A stretch of 64,000 bases of DNA, from assembly GCF_963920835.1 (NCBI RefSeq), contig NZ_CAWUDP010000019.1:62001-126000 (forward strand), given 5' to 3'. Shown in pieces: positions 52,859 to 62,924 of the stretch. The DNA is from Kalymmatonema sp963920835 (GTDB lineage: Bacteria > Cyanobacteriota > Cyanobacteriia > Cyanobacteriales > Nostocaceae). A model generated the notes under the pieces. The model had not been told where the DNA came from. It did no database searches and saw only the letters and a program-made list of their open reading frames with translations. The position numbers and the translations under genes are program-made. Position 1 is the first letter of the stretch. Each line of letters begins with the position of its first letter.

Positions 52859-53022
52859 AGCAATGTTCTGCTCTTTATTCTGAACTAATCGCTAAACAAA
52901 AAACTGATGCTACATGAATGAAATAACGGCTAAGCAAATCTTCCATTAGGTACTTGTTACGCTTACAGAGACAGATTTTTTGAACCCGGACGCAAAGTCG
53001 TGGGAAATGTACATAAAAAACT

Positions 53023-53778
53023 ATGAATCCTAAAACCCCAAATAGGAATTTGGTTATGTTCAAGCGACTTTTGTTACTGTTATGTTGTGCGATCGGCGGT
53101 ACTGGTGCTGTTTTATTTTTCTTTTTGCAACAAGCAATTCAGCTACCTGCTGAACAGACAAATCCATCGTCAATAGTAAGCTCACCTGCGAACACTGAGC
53201 AAACCCAAACCCAGATTCAACAATCACAACAGCAAGTTTTGAGTAAAATTTTCGAGCATCTTAAAGACTCAAATGCTAAAGGTGAAGTCCAATTAGATGC
53301 TAATGAAGTTAATACGCTTATTGTTTCAGGAATCGCTAAAACAATTGATAAAAGTCGGCTTGCTCAAGCAGTAGTCAGTACAAATACTCAAATTCAAGAT
53401 GGCAAAATATCCGCAGGTGCAGTGATTGATTTAAGAACAATTCCCGTAAAAGAGTTACCAGCAGAGGAACAAGCAGCAATTTCTCAACTGCTATCAACTG
53501 TACCAATTTTAAAATACCGCCCCATATATATAGAGGTTGAAGGAAAACCTTCGATCCACAACAAACAAGTAACGTTGGATGACAAAACACGCGTTAAGCT
53601 TGGAAATCTTAGCTTTACTCTCTCGGATATGTACCAGCGTTTTGGCATTTCCGAAGAAAGCGTAAAGCAACAAGTTTCCAAGGAATTAAAGAATCTACCC
53701 GTGGAAGTAAAAGACGTTGAAGTTATGGGCGATCGCCTAGTCGTTCGTGGTCAGTGGCTTCACGATAAGAAAACCTGA
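53023..53778 (+). CDS. Membrane-anchored hypothetical protein
   Basis: The 251-residue protein has an N-terminal signal anchor (LLLLLCCAIGGTGAVLFFFL, residues about 15-36), a Thr/Gln-rich linker and a soluble domain from about 75 rich in short strands (KGEVQLDANEVNTLIVSGIA, YIEVEGKPSIHNKQVTLDDKTRVKLGNLSFTLSDM). The form is like extracytoplasmic lipid- or cell-wall-linked domains such as YpmS, but no family is firmly recognised. It faces the periplasm. Confidence 0.55.
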   Translation: MNPKTPNRNLVMFKRLLLLLCCAIGGTGAVLFFFLQQAIQLPAEQTNPSSIVSSPANTEQTQTQIQQSQQQVLSKIFEHLKDSNAKGEVQLDANEVNTLIVSGIAKTIDKSRLAQAVVSTNTQIQDGKISAGAVIDLRTIPVKELPAEEQAAISQLLSTVPILKYRPIYIEVEGKPSIHNKQVTLDDKTRVKLGNLSFTLSDMYQRFGISEESVKQQVSKELKNLPVEVKDVEVMGDRLVVRGQWLHDKKT

Positions 53779-53809
53779 AGCGTTACGATTCTAAAGATAC
53801 CAGAGATGG

Positions 53810-56215
53810 TCAAACTTTGCCTTTAAATATCTGCCAAATTTTGATTGTTTTGTCAGAACTACCACTCATAATAAACTCACCATCTGGGCTGATTGCAACA
53901 GAATTGACTGCTGCTGAATGTCCGTTCAGGGTTTGCAGCAATTCTCCAGTGTCTAAACACCATATTTTAATCGTTTTATCAGCACTAGCGCTCACAAGAA
54001 TTTGTCCAAACTCACCTTCGCCGTAAACTTTGTTTTTGTGGCGATTGCCTACCGTGTTTGGAAATACGGGAACAGGGCTGACAACGACAGATTTTACTTC
54101 ATCTGAATGTCCAGTCAGAGTATACAATACGTCACCCGTGTCCAAATGCCAAATTTTGATGGTTTTGTCTGCACTACCACTGATCAAGATTTGTCCATCA
54201 GGAGAAATGGCTATTGCTTTCACCTCCCCTAAATGCCCACTTAAGGTACGTAATGGTTCCCCTGTACGTGGATCCCATATTCTAATCTTATGATCACTGC
54301 TACCACTGGCGAGGATTGTACCATCTGGGCTGATAGCAGCCGCATAAACTGCGGATGAATGCCAAAGGGTACAAATGCGATCGCCTTTGTGCAAATTCCA
54401 AATCTTGATTTTGTTACTACCACTAGCAACAATTTGTCCATCTGGGCTGATAACTACGAAGTTAACAGGTTTTTGATGCCCTAAAAGAGTATGCAGTAGT
54501 TTACCAGTACCTAGACGCCATACTTTGACGTTACTTCTGGGATGTTCACAACTTCCAACAGCGAGCAAATTTCCATCAGGGCTAATAGCCACAGATGAAA
54601 CTTCTCCTATATTGTCAGTTAAAGTGCGGATAACTTTGCCTGTGCTAAAATTCCAAATTTTAATGGTTTTATCTGCACATCCACTTACCAAAGTTTGCCC
54701 ATCTGGACTAATGGCTACAGATGTCACTTTATCAGAGTGTTCAGTCAAAGTGTGGCACAGATAAGCATATTGCTCTTGGCGTTTGTGTTTCAGGTTAGCG
54801 ATCACATGCAAAAGTTCTTCAACATAGGTCATACTGTGGTGATCGCCAGCTGCTGCAAAAAATTCTCTTAACTTTTTGACATATTCCTCATCTTCTATTC
54901 TCAAAGCTGATTGCATCGCCTTTAATGGATGGCTTCCTTGCTGCTGAGGAACTTGACGTAGTTGCAACCATGTGGTAAGTGAGTAATCTACCTGTTCCTT
55001 TGCAGATGTCTCATCGGGTAAATGTGATAAACTCTGTGCCAATTCCAACGCCAACTCAGGAATCCAGTAACGTCGCTCCACCTCTAGAGCTTGGTAAAGT
55101 TGTTTATATCCTGCGGTGAACGCTTGCAGTGATTTTAAATCAACAGTATCTGTCAGCAAATTCGGCAGTAATTCAGGTAGAAGCGGAGGAACATCATGAT
55201 GAACTAAGTGATAAGCATCTGCTACCCAACCAGCAGCTAGAGTATGACATGTAATCAAAACTTGGCAAAGTTTTTCAATATCCTGATGATTAATTTCGTA
55301 TTGTAACGATAGCTTACTGATGTCAATTCCCTTTTCTTTCCATTTTTCTGACTTTTCCAATATTGCTAAATTCGCAACATTTTCTCTACCAACATTATTA
55401 ATTTCTTCTAAGCTTTCTCCCAGTGCAAGCAACTCATCTCTGATTGTTTTCCACTCTAAAGCACGATTTTTTGCAGAATTATAAACAATTTCTTTATAGG
55501 GTAGCCGAGAAATCGTTTTATAGTAATAATTGTCTTGTCCAATTCCCCAATAACCAATCCGAAAATTTAGATAATCTCCATCAGCTTCCGACTCTAAAAT
55601 TAAAATAGGCTCTGTTCTCAACATTCCAAACAGAGCCTTAATACTTGATTCACTATGAAAACGCTTACTATCCCAAGCTCCTGCTAAAAACTCTGTCGGT
55701 CTTACTGGATTATGTAGCGAGTAATGCTTGTTGAGAAACTCGCGTAAACCTTCAGCTAACATGAACTCAATATCTGAAATGTCTTCTCCTGTATTATCAA
55801 ATTTATCAAACTTGATTTTAGGAGGAGCCAGGAAAATTTTTAGCGGAGTGCGTTGATGACTGACTTGAGATTCTAAAATTTGCGAAGGCGATAATCGCAA
55901 AGGCCAACTTTCAAAAATTTTATGAACTTCTGGTAACTTGAGTGCTGTTTCTCGCTGATGCGTTGCTATCTGTAATTGTGTTTTGTGATAGTAAAAAGCT
56001 GATTCCTGTTGCTGAATTTTTTCTTTATCAAATCCTCCTGCATAAGTGATGGTCTGAGTTGAACCGTTAACAGATTGGATAAATTGTTGAATATGTTCCG
56101 GTGGTTGGTATTTTTCTATAGCTGGACGTTCTTCATTTCTCTTTTCTAGGAGAGTTGCAATGATAGGTGCCAACTCTAATACCAGTTGAATAAGTAAATT
56201 TACTCCTTGTTCCAT
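53810..56215 (-). CDS. Large WD40-repeat protein with unknown N-terminal domain
   Basis: The 801-residue protein begins with a hydrophobic helix (LLIQLVLELAPIIATLLEKR) and about 490 residues of unrecognised sequence, helical in the centre (LITCHTLAAGWVADAYHLVHHDVPPLLPELL). The C-terminus, about 512-800, has seven WD40 blades (SPDGQTLVSGCADKTIKIW, repeated); blade 6 carries a roughly 20-residue insert (PVFPNTVGNRHKNKVYGEGE). The layout resembles cyanobacterial effector or STAND-like proteins in which WD40 acts as sensor, but no nucleotide-binding motif is seen. WD40 DNA near-copies elsewhere (57803) show past exchange. Confidence 0.7.
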   Translation of the reverse strand: MEQGVNLLIQLVLELAPIIATLLEKRNEERPAIEKYQPPEHIQQFIQSVNGSTQTITYAGGFDKEKIQQQESAFYYHKTQLQIATHQRETALKLPEVHKIFESWPLRLSPSQILESQVSHQRTPLKIFLAPPKIKFDKFDNTGEDISDIEFMLAEGLREFLNKHYSLHNPVRPTEFLAGAWDSKRFHSESSIKALFGMLRTEPILILESEADGDYLNFRIGYWGIGQDNYYYKTISRLPYKEIVYNSAKNRALEWKTIRDELLALGESLEEINNVGRENVANLAILEKSEKWKEKGIDISKLSLQYEINHQDIEKLCQVLITCHTLAAGWVADAYHLVHHDVPPLLPELLPNLLTDTVDLKSLQAFTAGYKQLYQALEVERRYWIPELALELAQSLSHLPDETSAKEQVDYSLTTWLQLRQVPQQQGSHPLKAMQSALRIEDEEYVKKLREFFAAAGDHHSMTYVEELLHVIANLKHKRQEQYAYLCHTLTEHSDKVTSVAISPDGQTLVSGCADKTIKIWNFSTGKVIRTLTDNIGEVSSVAISPDGNLLAVGSCEHPRSNVKVWRLGTGKLLHTLLGHQKPVNFVVISPDGQIVASGSNKIKIWNLHKGDRICTLWHSSAVYAAAISPDGTILASGSSDHKIRIWDPRTGEPLRTLSGHLGEVKAIAISPDGQILISGSADKTIKIWHLDTGDVLYTLTGHSDEVKSVVVSPVPVFPNTVGNRHKNKVYGEGEFGQILVSASADKTIKIWCLDTGELLQTLNGHSAAVNSVAISPDGEFIMSGSSDKTIKIWQIFKGKV

Positions 56216-57333
56216 ACAAAGACGCCTGCCAAGTCAATACAATTAACTGTGTTTAATATTTATTTCGATCATAGCTTGATTGTGTGAGACCCTGCTATCA
56301 ATCCAGGAAGTGCAGATACTGCTTATCCTACTACTTGCTGGCATCTCTCTTTATCAACAAACAAAGAATATGCAAGAATTCAGAAAAAAATAACTTATGG
56401 AAATGTTTAACTAAAAATAATAGTTAAAACAAGTTAAAAAGATACAAAAATAGATTTAACAACCCAATTAAGAATTTATCTCATGACTAAATATTTTTCT
56501 ATAAACAAGGTAAAAGGAGAAGAAAACACCTCAATGAGCTTTATAAAAGCGAATTCAGAATTTATCTTGCGTTCAGACGCGAATTTTTCGGTAAGGTGTG
56601 TGGAAAGCTCGGTTCCAGACACCCTTACAAAACGTGTATAGAGAGAAAAATTAGAATCTTACACCCAGTAGTCGGTTAATTCCCCGAACAGAGTTATAAC
56701 CAACATCAACCAAAACGTTATCGCTAGCGCCTAAGAGAACCCTGACTGAAAAGACAACACCTTTATCTACCCAATAGTATCTACGAGCGCGTCTGCTTTA
56801 AATTTATGGGTAAATGAATCGCTGAAAGCCAGTAAAAATAAACTTTTTAGACTTTGGATTCTTCACAATTTTAGCCTAGATGCGCTACTACTAGCTAGGG
56901 TTAGGATGAGATGAGGTGAGTTTGAATCCACAAGCTATCCCTGGATCTAAGCAAGTGAGGCGATCGCTCAAGTAGCATTAAAATCTACTTAAATACCAAC
57001 ATTATGCCTAGTTTTGGGGTCTTGAGTTATAAAAAAGCTGGTTTTATTCTTACTGTTAATCGTTCCTGACAGCCGTGGGAGTGTCAAAGCTTTGGTAAAT
57101 GCTAACAACCGCTTTCAGGAACGGGCAACTCAAGAAGCGACTCACACAGAGTTATTTATTCTGGCGCATCGAGAGAACACCCATCGGATCAATGTTGGCT
57201 TTGACGGTACTTGGATATTACTCGGCGGTATCCTAGCTGGTATGGAAATACTAGGAATAGTGCAAACACACCAGTAAGTTGTGTGGAATACTAAATTCCA
57301 CACACCTTAAGAACAGGTGTATACAGAGAAAAA
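56216..57333. other. Gene-poor region with remnants
   Basis: About 1.1 kb. It contains the beta-barrel gene fragment at 56655-56790 and a doubtful 61-codon ORF at 57092-57277 (INVGFDGTWILLGGILAGMEILG, possibly a small membrane peptide). The remainder is AT-rich and shows nothing recognised. Confidence 0.4.
56655..56790 (-). pseudogene. 3' fragment of a beta-barrel-like gene
   Basis: The bases match the end of the gene at 57334-57723 at about 85 percent (shared segments such as AGAGAAAAATTAGAATCTTAC and AACGTTATCGCTAGCGCCTA). It is a truncated paralog with no start. Confidence 0.7.
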
Positions 57334-57723
57334 TTAGAATCTTACACCCAGTTGTCCGTTAATTCCTCGAACAGAATTATAACCAACACCAACGAAAACG
57401 TTATCGCTAGCGCCTACTTGAACCCCGCCGGAAAAGGCAACACCTTTATCTGCTGAATAGTATCCCAGTCCCACATATGGTGAAATTACGGGCAAACTAA
57501 TAAATCTTAGTACATCTACACCGACAGCACCGTCAGGACCAAATCCTAACTCTGCTCCCAAATTTAAAGCTCTAGCACCTACAGAATAGGTAACATCACC
57601 TTCTTGACTACCAACTGACACCCAAGGTTGCGGTACTATTTGAGCATGAGCATTTTGTGGGGTAAGTAAAGTTAACAAACTTAGTGATGCGAACAGTGTT
57701 TTCGCAATAAACGCATTTTTCAC
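57334..57723 (-). CDS. Small exported beta-rich protein
   Basis: The 129-residue protein has a signal peptide with cleavage after AHA (MKNAFIAKTLFASLSLLTLLTPQNAHA). The mature part alternates Gly and aromatic residues (WVSVGSQEGDVTYSVGARAL, YVGLGYYSADKGVAFSGGVQVG, VFVGVGYNSVRGINGQLGVRF) and ends in Phe, the pattern of outer-membrane beta-strands. It is too short for a full barrel and may form an oligomer. A decayed partial copy lies at 56655. Confidence 0.65.
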   Translation of the reverse strand: MKNAFIAKTLFASLSLLTLLTPQNAHAQIVPQPWVSVGSQEGDVTYSVGARALNLGAELGFGPDGAVGVDVLRFISLPVISPYVGLGYYSADKGVAFSGGVQVGASDNVFVGVGYNSVRGINGQLGVRF

Positions 57724-57802
57724 GTTCTACTCCTTCACTTCGTGCAACATTGTAATTTTTTTATCTGAACGACCACGAAAAAAAAAGACTACGTAGATAG
57801 AT

Positions 57803-57862
57803 AGCAACAGAATTTACTGCTGCTGAATTTCCAAGAAGTATTTGCAGCAGTTTGCCCGTCGT
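57803..57862 (-). pseudogene. Short WD40-repeat remnant
   Basis: Read on the minus strand this gives GKLLQILLGNSAAVNSVAI, which matches the last blade junction of the WD40 protein at 53900-53955 (GELLQTLNGHSAAVNSVAI). It is too short to function and marks a vanished WD40 gene. The rest of 57724-58037 holds nothing recognised. Confidence 0.7.
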
Positions 57863-58037
57863 ATGCTGACTGCTGTTAACCGAGGTTTGTCCAGTATGAC
57901 TTATAGTGACGAAATTATCCTTGATTAAGTGCCTAGTTTAAGCATTGGGTTGAGTCGGTTTTCCAAAAAACGATGCAAACTGGTCATTTGTCTTAATGTT
58001 TCTTTATAGCCTAGTTTACATAGCACTAAAGCCAAGT

Positions 58038-58322
58038 ATGGATAATTACCTAGACGAACTCAAAAGCTATCTGGATGAACTGGGACGTGTGAAAGAATGG
58101 CCCTCAAAGCGCAACAAGGGAAAGTTTCAAAAATTGGTGTTGGAGTATTTAGCGTCAAAGTTTGAGGTCGATGTCATTTACACAGAAAAAGAGGTGAATG
58201 CACTGCTGAATCAGTACCACACCTTTGGCGATCCCGCACTGTTGCGACGAGAGTTATTTGAGAGAGGGTTAATTGACAGAAAGCGGGACGGTTCCGCTTA
58301 CTGGTGTAATATTCAAATCTAA
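58038..58322 (+). CDS. DUF2087 domain protein
   Basis: The 94-residue protein has the DUF2087 pattern: LGRVKEWPSKRNKGKFQKLVLEYLASKFEVDVIYTEKEVNALLNQYHTFGDPALLRRELFERGLIDRKRDGSAYW. The family is a small winged-helix-like domain found in transcription regulators. Start ATG 58038 fits homologs better than the upstream in-frame start at 57996. Confidence 0.82.
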   Translation: MDNYLDELKSYLDELGRVKEWPSKRNKGKFQKLVLEYLASKFEVDVIYTEKEVNALLNQYHTFGDPALLRRELFERGLIDRKRDGSAYWCNIQI

Positions 58323-58325
58323 GAT

Positions 58326-59804
58326 TTAAAATTGACGTGACCAATCCTTGGGCCAGCGTTCTACTACGACTTTAGTTTGGGTAAAAAACTCTACCGCGTG
58401 ATTGCTTTGACCGTGTAAATCACCAAAAAAGCTTTCTTTCCAACCGCTAAATGGGAAAAATGCCATCGGTGCAGCAACACCGATATTGATGCCAATATTA
58501 CCAGCCTCAGCTTCGTAGCGGAACTTACGCGCAGCAGCGCCACTGTTGGTGAACAAACAAGCCATATTGCCGTATTGACCGCTGTTGACTAAGGCGATCG
58601 CCTGATCAATAGTATCTAAATGTATCAAACTTAGCACTGGACCAAAAATCTCTGTACTGGCGATTTCACCTGCTGGATCAACATTTTGCAAAATCGTGGG
58701 ACGGATAAAATGACCTTTTTCATAACCAGATATATTAGGATGTCGCCCATCTACCAACACCGTCGCCCCTTCATCTGCCCCTTTTTGAATTAAACCCTCA
58801 ATTCGTGTCTTACTCTCGGTTGTAATGACAGGTCCCATTTCTACATTTTGATCTAAACCATTACCGACAACCCGCTTTTTGGCAGTCTCAGCAATAGCTT
58901 CTGTAAACGTCCGACGTGCTTCTCCCACAGTCACAGCTATTGAAGCAGCAAGACAACGTTGCCCAGCACAACCGAAAGCACTATCAGCAGCAATGCGTGT
59001 CGTCATTTCAAAATCTGCATCTGGCAAAACAATCAGCGGATTTTTCGCACCGCCTTGGCATTGGACACGTTTGCCATTTGCCGCTGCCCTACTATATATA
59101 TATTTAGCAACTGGTGTAGAGCCAACAAAGCTAATCGCTCGAATTTGTGGATGATCTAAAATTGCATCTACAGCTTCTTTCGCACCATTGACTAAATTAA
59201 TCACACCTTTGGGCAATCCAGTCTTTTCTAGTAACTGGAACACTTTTTGCATTGTCAGTGGTACTTTTTCCGAAGGCTTGACGATGTATGTGTTGCCACA
59301 AGCAAGGGCATAAGGCATGAACCAAAAGGGAATCATCCCTGGAAAATTAAACGGGGCGATCGCCGCAGCAACTCCCAAAGGTTGCCGAATCATCATTTCA
59401 TCAATACCCTTGGCAACATCTTCCAAGATAGTTCCCTGCATCATCATCGGAATACCGCAGGCAACTTCCACATTTTCAATGGCGCGGCGCATCTCACCTG
59501 TGGACTCTGCCAAAGTCTTACCACATTCCAGCGTGATTGTGCGAGCCAAATCCTCTAAATGCTCTTCTAACAGATTTTTAAGTTTAAATAGATACTGCAC
59601 TCGTTCCGTGGGTGGAGTGCGTCGCCAACTCACAAAAGCTTCTGCTGCAGTTTCAGCAGCTTGGTTGATCTCAGATGCTGGTGATAGAGGGACTTTAGCC
59701 AGTACCTCTGTTGTCGCTGGGTTGATAACATCCAAGTATTCTGTAGCGCTAGATGTACACCACTGACCATTAATGTAGTTGGGTAAGGTATGATTTGCGT
59801 TCAT
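58326..59804 (-). CDS. mmsA: CoA-acylating methylmalonate-semialdehyde dehydrogenase
   Basis: The 492-residue aldehyde dehydrogenase makes propionyl- or acetyl-CoA from (methyl)malonate semialdehyde, in valine and inositol breakdown. NYINGQWCTSSATEYLDVINPATTEVLAKVP opens it; catalytic Cys is in DSAFGCAGQRCLAAS near 277-291 and the NAD site in FVGSTPVAKYIYSRAAANGKRVQCQGGAKNPL. PMAFFPFSGWKESFFGDLHGQSNHAVEFFTQTKVV is the MmsA signature. ATG 59804 is chosen over 59843. Confidence 0.92.
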   Translation of the reverse strand: MNANHTLPNYINGQWCTSSATEYLDVINPATTEVLAKVPLSPASEINQAAETAAEAFVSWRRTPPTERVQYLFKLKNLLEEHLEDLARTITLECGKTLAESTGEMRRAIENVEVACGIPMMMQGTILEDVAKGIDEMMIRQPLGVAAAIAPFNFPGMIPFWFMPYALACGNTYIVKPSEKVPLTMQKVFQLLEKTGLPKGVINLVNGAKEAVDAILDHPQIRAISFVGSTPVAKYIYSRAAANGKRVQCQGGAKNPLIVLPDADFEMTTRIAADSAFGCAGQRCLAASIAVTVGEARRTFTEAIAETAKKRVVGNGLDQNVEMGPVITTESKTRIEGLIQKGADEGATVLVDGRHPNISGYEKGHFIRPTILQNVDPAGEIASTEIFGPVLSLIHLDTIDQAIALVNSGQYGNMACLFTNSGAAARKFRYEAEAGNIGINIGVAAPMAFFPFSGWKESFFGDLHGQSNHAVEFFTQTKVVVERWPKDWSRQF

Positions 59805-59848
59805 AAGGGCGATGTGAAATTTGCAAAATTGTAGATGCAGCAATATGA

Positions 59849-60724
59849 CTACTTTGTTTTTGTTTTTGTTTTTGTTTTTACTTTAATCTCATCACTAGAG
59901 CCGTATGGAATATCTGTGCATTGTGTTTTTAATATCAAATCATGAACAGCATCTGCACCTTTCCTAATACTTTCTGTTAATACACCAATACCAACATCTA
60001 ACTGAGGCTTAACCTCATCACGTGTTATCACTTTCTCGGAATGTATTCTCTCAGTGGCAAACTCTCTCACGGAGATTTGTTTCCCTTTGTTGAAAAAAGC
60101 AGCATACTGAGAAGCTCTGAACTCATGAACAAATGAACATCGATAGAACTTATAGATAAGCGCAGCGTATGTAAACTTTGCAAGTTCAGTGTCTATATTC
60201 TCGATAGTTAAATAAGGTTCAATTGGGCTGTGTTGGTGACAATTTTCATACACAACCTTGATTTCATCAATTATGGGATCACAGTACACCCTATGGGATT
60301 CACGTTCACATCTGTTGTTTATCCATCTATTCTTCATTTCTTGTCTGAAAGGTCCTTCAATATCCTGTCTTTCTAAGAAGTAATTAAGGAAAGGAGTGCT
60401 TACACGCTCCAAATCCTGATCTACCTTCAGGTGAAGTAAAAAAGAGACAAACCGCTTTTGGTTGCTGGTTTGGTTGCAGGTTATCGCTTTTATTGCTGGG
60501 TTGAGTGCCTGCCATGTAGACGATAAAGCATCCAAAGCTGCACAACCTATAATGTAAGAATCAGTGTACAAATTGTCAAAAGGGTTATAATCCTCTGGTG
60601 GCATCGCTATGAGATCCCCTTCAATGCCTGCCTTTCCACCCATCAACCTTTCACAAAGCAAAGCTTTATAGTAGTAAAATTTTTTAACACGATCAGCAAA
60701 ATCTCTAACTTGATTAACTTCCAT
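59849..60724 (-). CDS. Hypothetical 291-residue protein with KT-repeat tail
   Basis: The protein is not recognised. It is soluble and helix-rich, with conserved-looking charged motifs (KNRWINNRCERESHRVY, YKFYRCSFVHEFRASQYAAFFN). The C-terminus KVKTKTKTKTK is coded by a (TTTTTG)n hexamer array, so its length can vary by two residues per unit without a frame change. It ends 45 bases before the mmsA start, so a shared transcript is likely. The codon use is normal. Confidence 0.5.
   Translation of the reverse strand: MEVNQVRDFADRVKKFYYYKALLCERLMGGKAGIEGDLIAMPPEDYNPFDNLYTDSYIIGCAALDALSSTWQALNPAIKAITCNQTSNQKRFVSFLLHLKVDQDLERVSTPFLNYFLERQDIEGPFRQEMKNRWINNRCERESHRVYCDPIIDEIKVVYENCHQHSPIEPYLTIENIDTELAKFTYAALIYKFYRCSFVHEFRASQYAAFFNKGKQISVREFATERIHSEKVITRDEVKPQLDVGIGVLTESIRKGADAVHDLILKTQCTDIPYGSSDEIKVKTKTKTKTK
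59852..59881. repeat. (TTTTTG)n hexanucleotide array
   Basis: About four and a half hexamers encode the KT repeats at the end of the hypothetical protein. Slippage by whole units stays in frame. Confidence 0.75.
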
Positions 60725-60773
60725 AACTTACTACTTATACTACATTTGTCTAGTTAATGTAGTATAAGTTTGA

Positions 60774-60968
60774 TTATATTTCCAGACACAAGAGTGCGAT
60801 TGGCTTTGCCACTGCCCCTTGGGCAATCGCTCTCCTGTTGGTTGGATTGAACCAAGCTCGCATTGGCTTTTGAATAATTTGACCATCAGTATACTCGCTA
60901 GCAGGTGTGGTTTCCGGTAGCTTGAGAAACTCTTCCAAAGTCAGTGGCTTAGATGGTGTCCGTACCAT
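60774..60968 (-). pseudogene. Truncated Uma2-family gene
   Basis: From ATG 60968 the sequence MVRTPSKPLTLEEFLKLPETTPASEYTDGQIIQKPM matches the N-terminus of Uma2 proteins; the rest (RAWFNPTNRRAIAQGAVAKPIALLCLEI) is unrelated and the catalytic core is absent. Confidence 0.7.
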
Positions 60969-61064
60969 TTGCGATCGCCTCCCAAGAAGTTGTACTTTGC
61001 GTCTACGCACCTTCATAATTTCAAACTATAAAGGCGCAAAGGACACGAAGAAAGATATTGCTTT

Positions 61065-62825
61065 CTACATTCTCTCTAAAACTCCAATTCCCAACAACGA
61101 GAGTCCCAGCTTTAGAGTTCTAGCTGTTAAATCACACAGCACCAGCCGCGATGTTCGCGCAGGTTCCTCAGCTTTGAGAACAGGGCAATTTTCGTAGAAC
61201 TTGTTAAATTTATCGCTTAGTTGATACAAATACTCACACAAGCGATTTGGCAGCAAATCTTTTTCAACTTCACTAATAACTTCATCCAGTTGTAATAAAT
61301 GCTTTGCCAGCGTTAATTCTGTTTCTTCCCGCAGGATAATTTTGGCATCTGCTCCTAGCTTTTTATAGTCAATGTTACCTTCACGACTAATGCCCTGAGT
61401 TCTAACATAAGCATAGAGCATATACGGCGCTGTGTTGCCCTTAAGTGCTAGCATCTTTTCGTAGCTAAAGATGTAGTCGCTGGTGCGGTTTTGGCTTAAA
61501 TCAGCGTATTTCACCGCACTGATGCCAATGATCTGGGCAACATTGCTGATGAACTCTTCAGTTTCAGAGCGCTCTTCTTCTTTTATTCTGTTTTCTATGT
61601 CTGCACGAGCATGGGCGATCGCACCATTCAACAATTCCCGTAACAGCACAGCTTCCCCAGAACGAGTTTTCAGCTTTTGACCATCTTCACTCAGCACCAA
61701 ACCAAAGGGAGCGTGAACAAATTCTACATCGTCCGTAATCCAACCAGCCTTTCTTCCTACCTGAAAAATTTGGGTAAAGTGATTTTTCTGTTCTGCACCA
61801 ACTGGGTAAATCACCCGTTGCACCTTATCTACTTGAACCCTGTAGCGGATTGCTGCTAAATCTGTAGCGGCGTAGTTATAGCCTCCATCTGACTTTTTAA
61901 CAATTAGGGGTAAAGGTTCACCCTCCCTGTTAGTAAAGCCTTCAAGGAAGACACATTTTGCCCCCTGATTTTCTACTAACAGACCTTTTTTATCCAATTC
62001 CTCAACCACTTCAGGAAGCAAAGCATTATAAAATGACTCACCCCGTTCAATAAAAGGAGCAATCCCCAGCAAATCGTAAATAACTTGATATGCTCTACTG
62101 GAAAGTTGACAAACTATCTTCCATGCCAGCAGTGTTTTTTCATCCCCTGCTTGTAGTTTTACCACAGCTAGACGAGCTGCTTCCTGAAATTGCTTATCTG
62201 CATCAAACCGTTTCTTTGCCTCACGATAAAATGAAGACAAGTCACCTAAATTTAAAGTCTCAGTGGTAGTCAACGCTTCTGGATATGCTTCTTCTAGGTA
62301 GGCGATAAGCATTCCAAACGGCGTTCCCCAATCACCCACATGACTAATCCGCTGGACTTCATGACCAACAAATTCTACAATTCGGGAAAGGCAATCTCCA
62401 ATGACTGCTGGACGCAAATGCCCTACGTGCATTTCTTTGGCAATATTCGGGCTAGGGTAATCTACAATCACCCGCTTGGGATTTTTAGTTAGTGCTATTC
62501 CTAACCTTGAATCTCCCTGAATTGCTTTGAGTTGTGCTTCTAAATATTCTGTTTTCAGCTTCAAATTGATAAAACCAGGACCAGCCACTTCTGGCGGTTT
62601 GCAAATGTCTGATACATCAAGTTTGTCAACGATTTGTTGTGCGATCGCCCTTGGTTGCTGTCCCAACTGCTTTGCTAAAGGTAAAGCAACATTTGCTTGA
62701 TAATCACCAAATTTAGGATTGCTAGCTGAAACTAAAATTGGGTCTACTCCAGCATATTCTGTGCCAAAAGCTGCGCCCAAAGCCTCTTGCAATTTAACTT
62801 TTAGTTCTTCTTGTGTAGCTTTCAT
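61065..62825 (-). CDS. argS: Arginyl-tRNA synthetase
   Basis: The 586-residue class I enzyme has the N-terminal Arg-specific domain (SNPKFGDYQANVALPLAKQLGQQPRAIAQQIVDKL), the HIGH-type motif YPSPNIAKEMHVGHLRPAVIGDCLSRI near 127-152, QKLKTRSGEAVLLRELL in place of KMSKS, and the C-terminal helical anticodon-binding domain ending in LGLSLLGIGVLERM. ArgS often lacks a canonical KMSKS. It is full length. The next gene upstream (62925) is on the same strand. Confidence 0.95.
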   Translation of the reverse strand: MKATQEELKVKLQEALGAAFGTEYAGVDPILVSASNPKFGDYQANVALPLAKQLGQQPRAIAQQIVDKLDVSDICKPPEVAGPGFINLKLKTEYLEAQLKAIQGDSRLGIALTKNPKRVIVDYPSPNIAKEMHVGHLRPAVIGDCLSRIVEFVGHEVQRISHVGDWGTPFGMLIAYLEEAYPEALTTTETLNLGDLSSFYREAKKRFDADKQFQEAARLAVVKLQAGDEKTLLAWKIVCQLSSRAYQVIYDLLGIAPFIERGESFYNALLPEVVEELDKKGLLVENQGAKCVFLEGFTNREGEPLPLIVKKSDGGYNYAATDLAAIRYRVQVDKVQRVIYPVGAEQKNHFTQIFQVGRKAGWITDDVEFVHAPFGLVLSEDGQKLKTRSGEAVLLRELLNGAIAHARADIENRIKEEERSETEEFISNVAQIIGISAVKYADLSQNRTSDYIFSYEKMLALKGNTAPYMLYAYVRTQGISREGNIDYKKLGADAKIILREETELTLAKHLLQLDEVISEVEKDLLPNRLCEYLYQLSDKFNKFYENCPVLKAEEPARTSRLVLCDLTARTLKLGLSLLGIGVLERM

Positions 62826-62924
62826 GTTTATTGGTTTTTCTATAATTAAGGTTATTTTATCTACTTATCATCCATTCACTGCCAATATATCGCAATACAA
62901 TATTACGCTGCATCCATTGACATA

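Noticed and set aside
57092..57277. 61-codon ORF
   Set aside because: No recognised motif or ribosome site; noted only within the intergenic entry.
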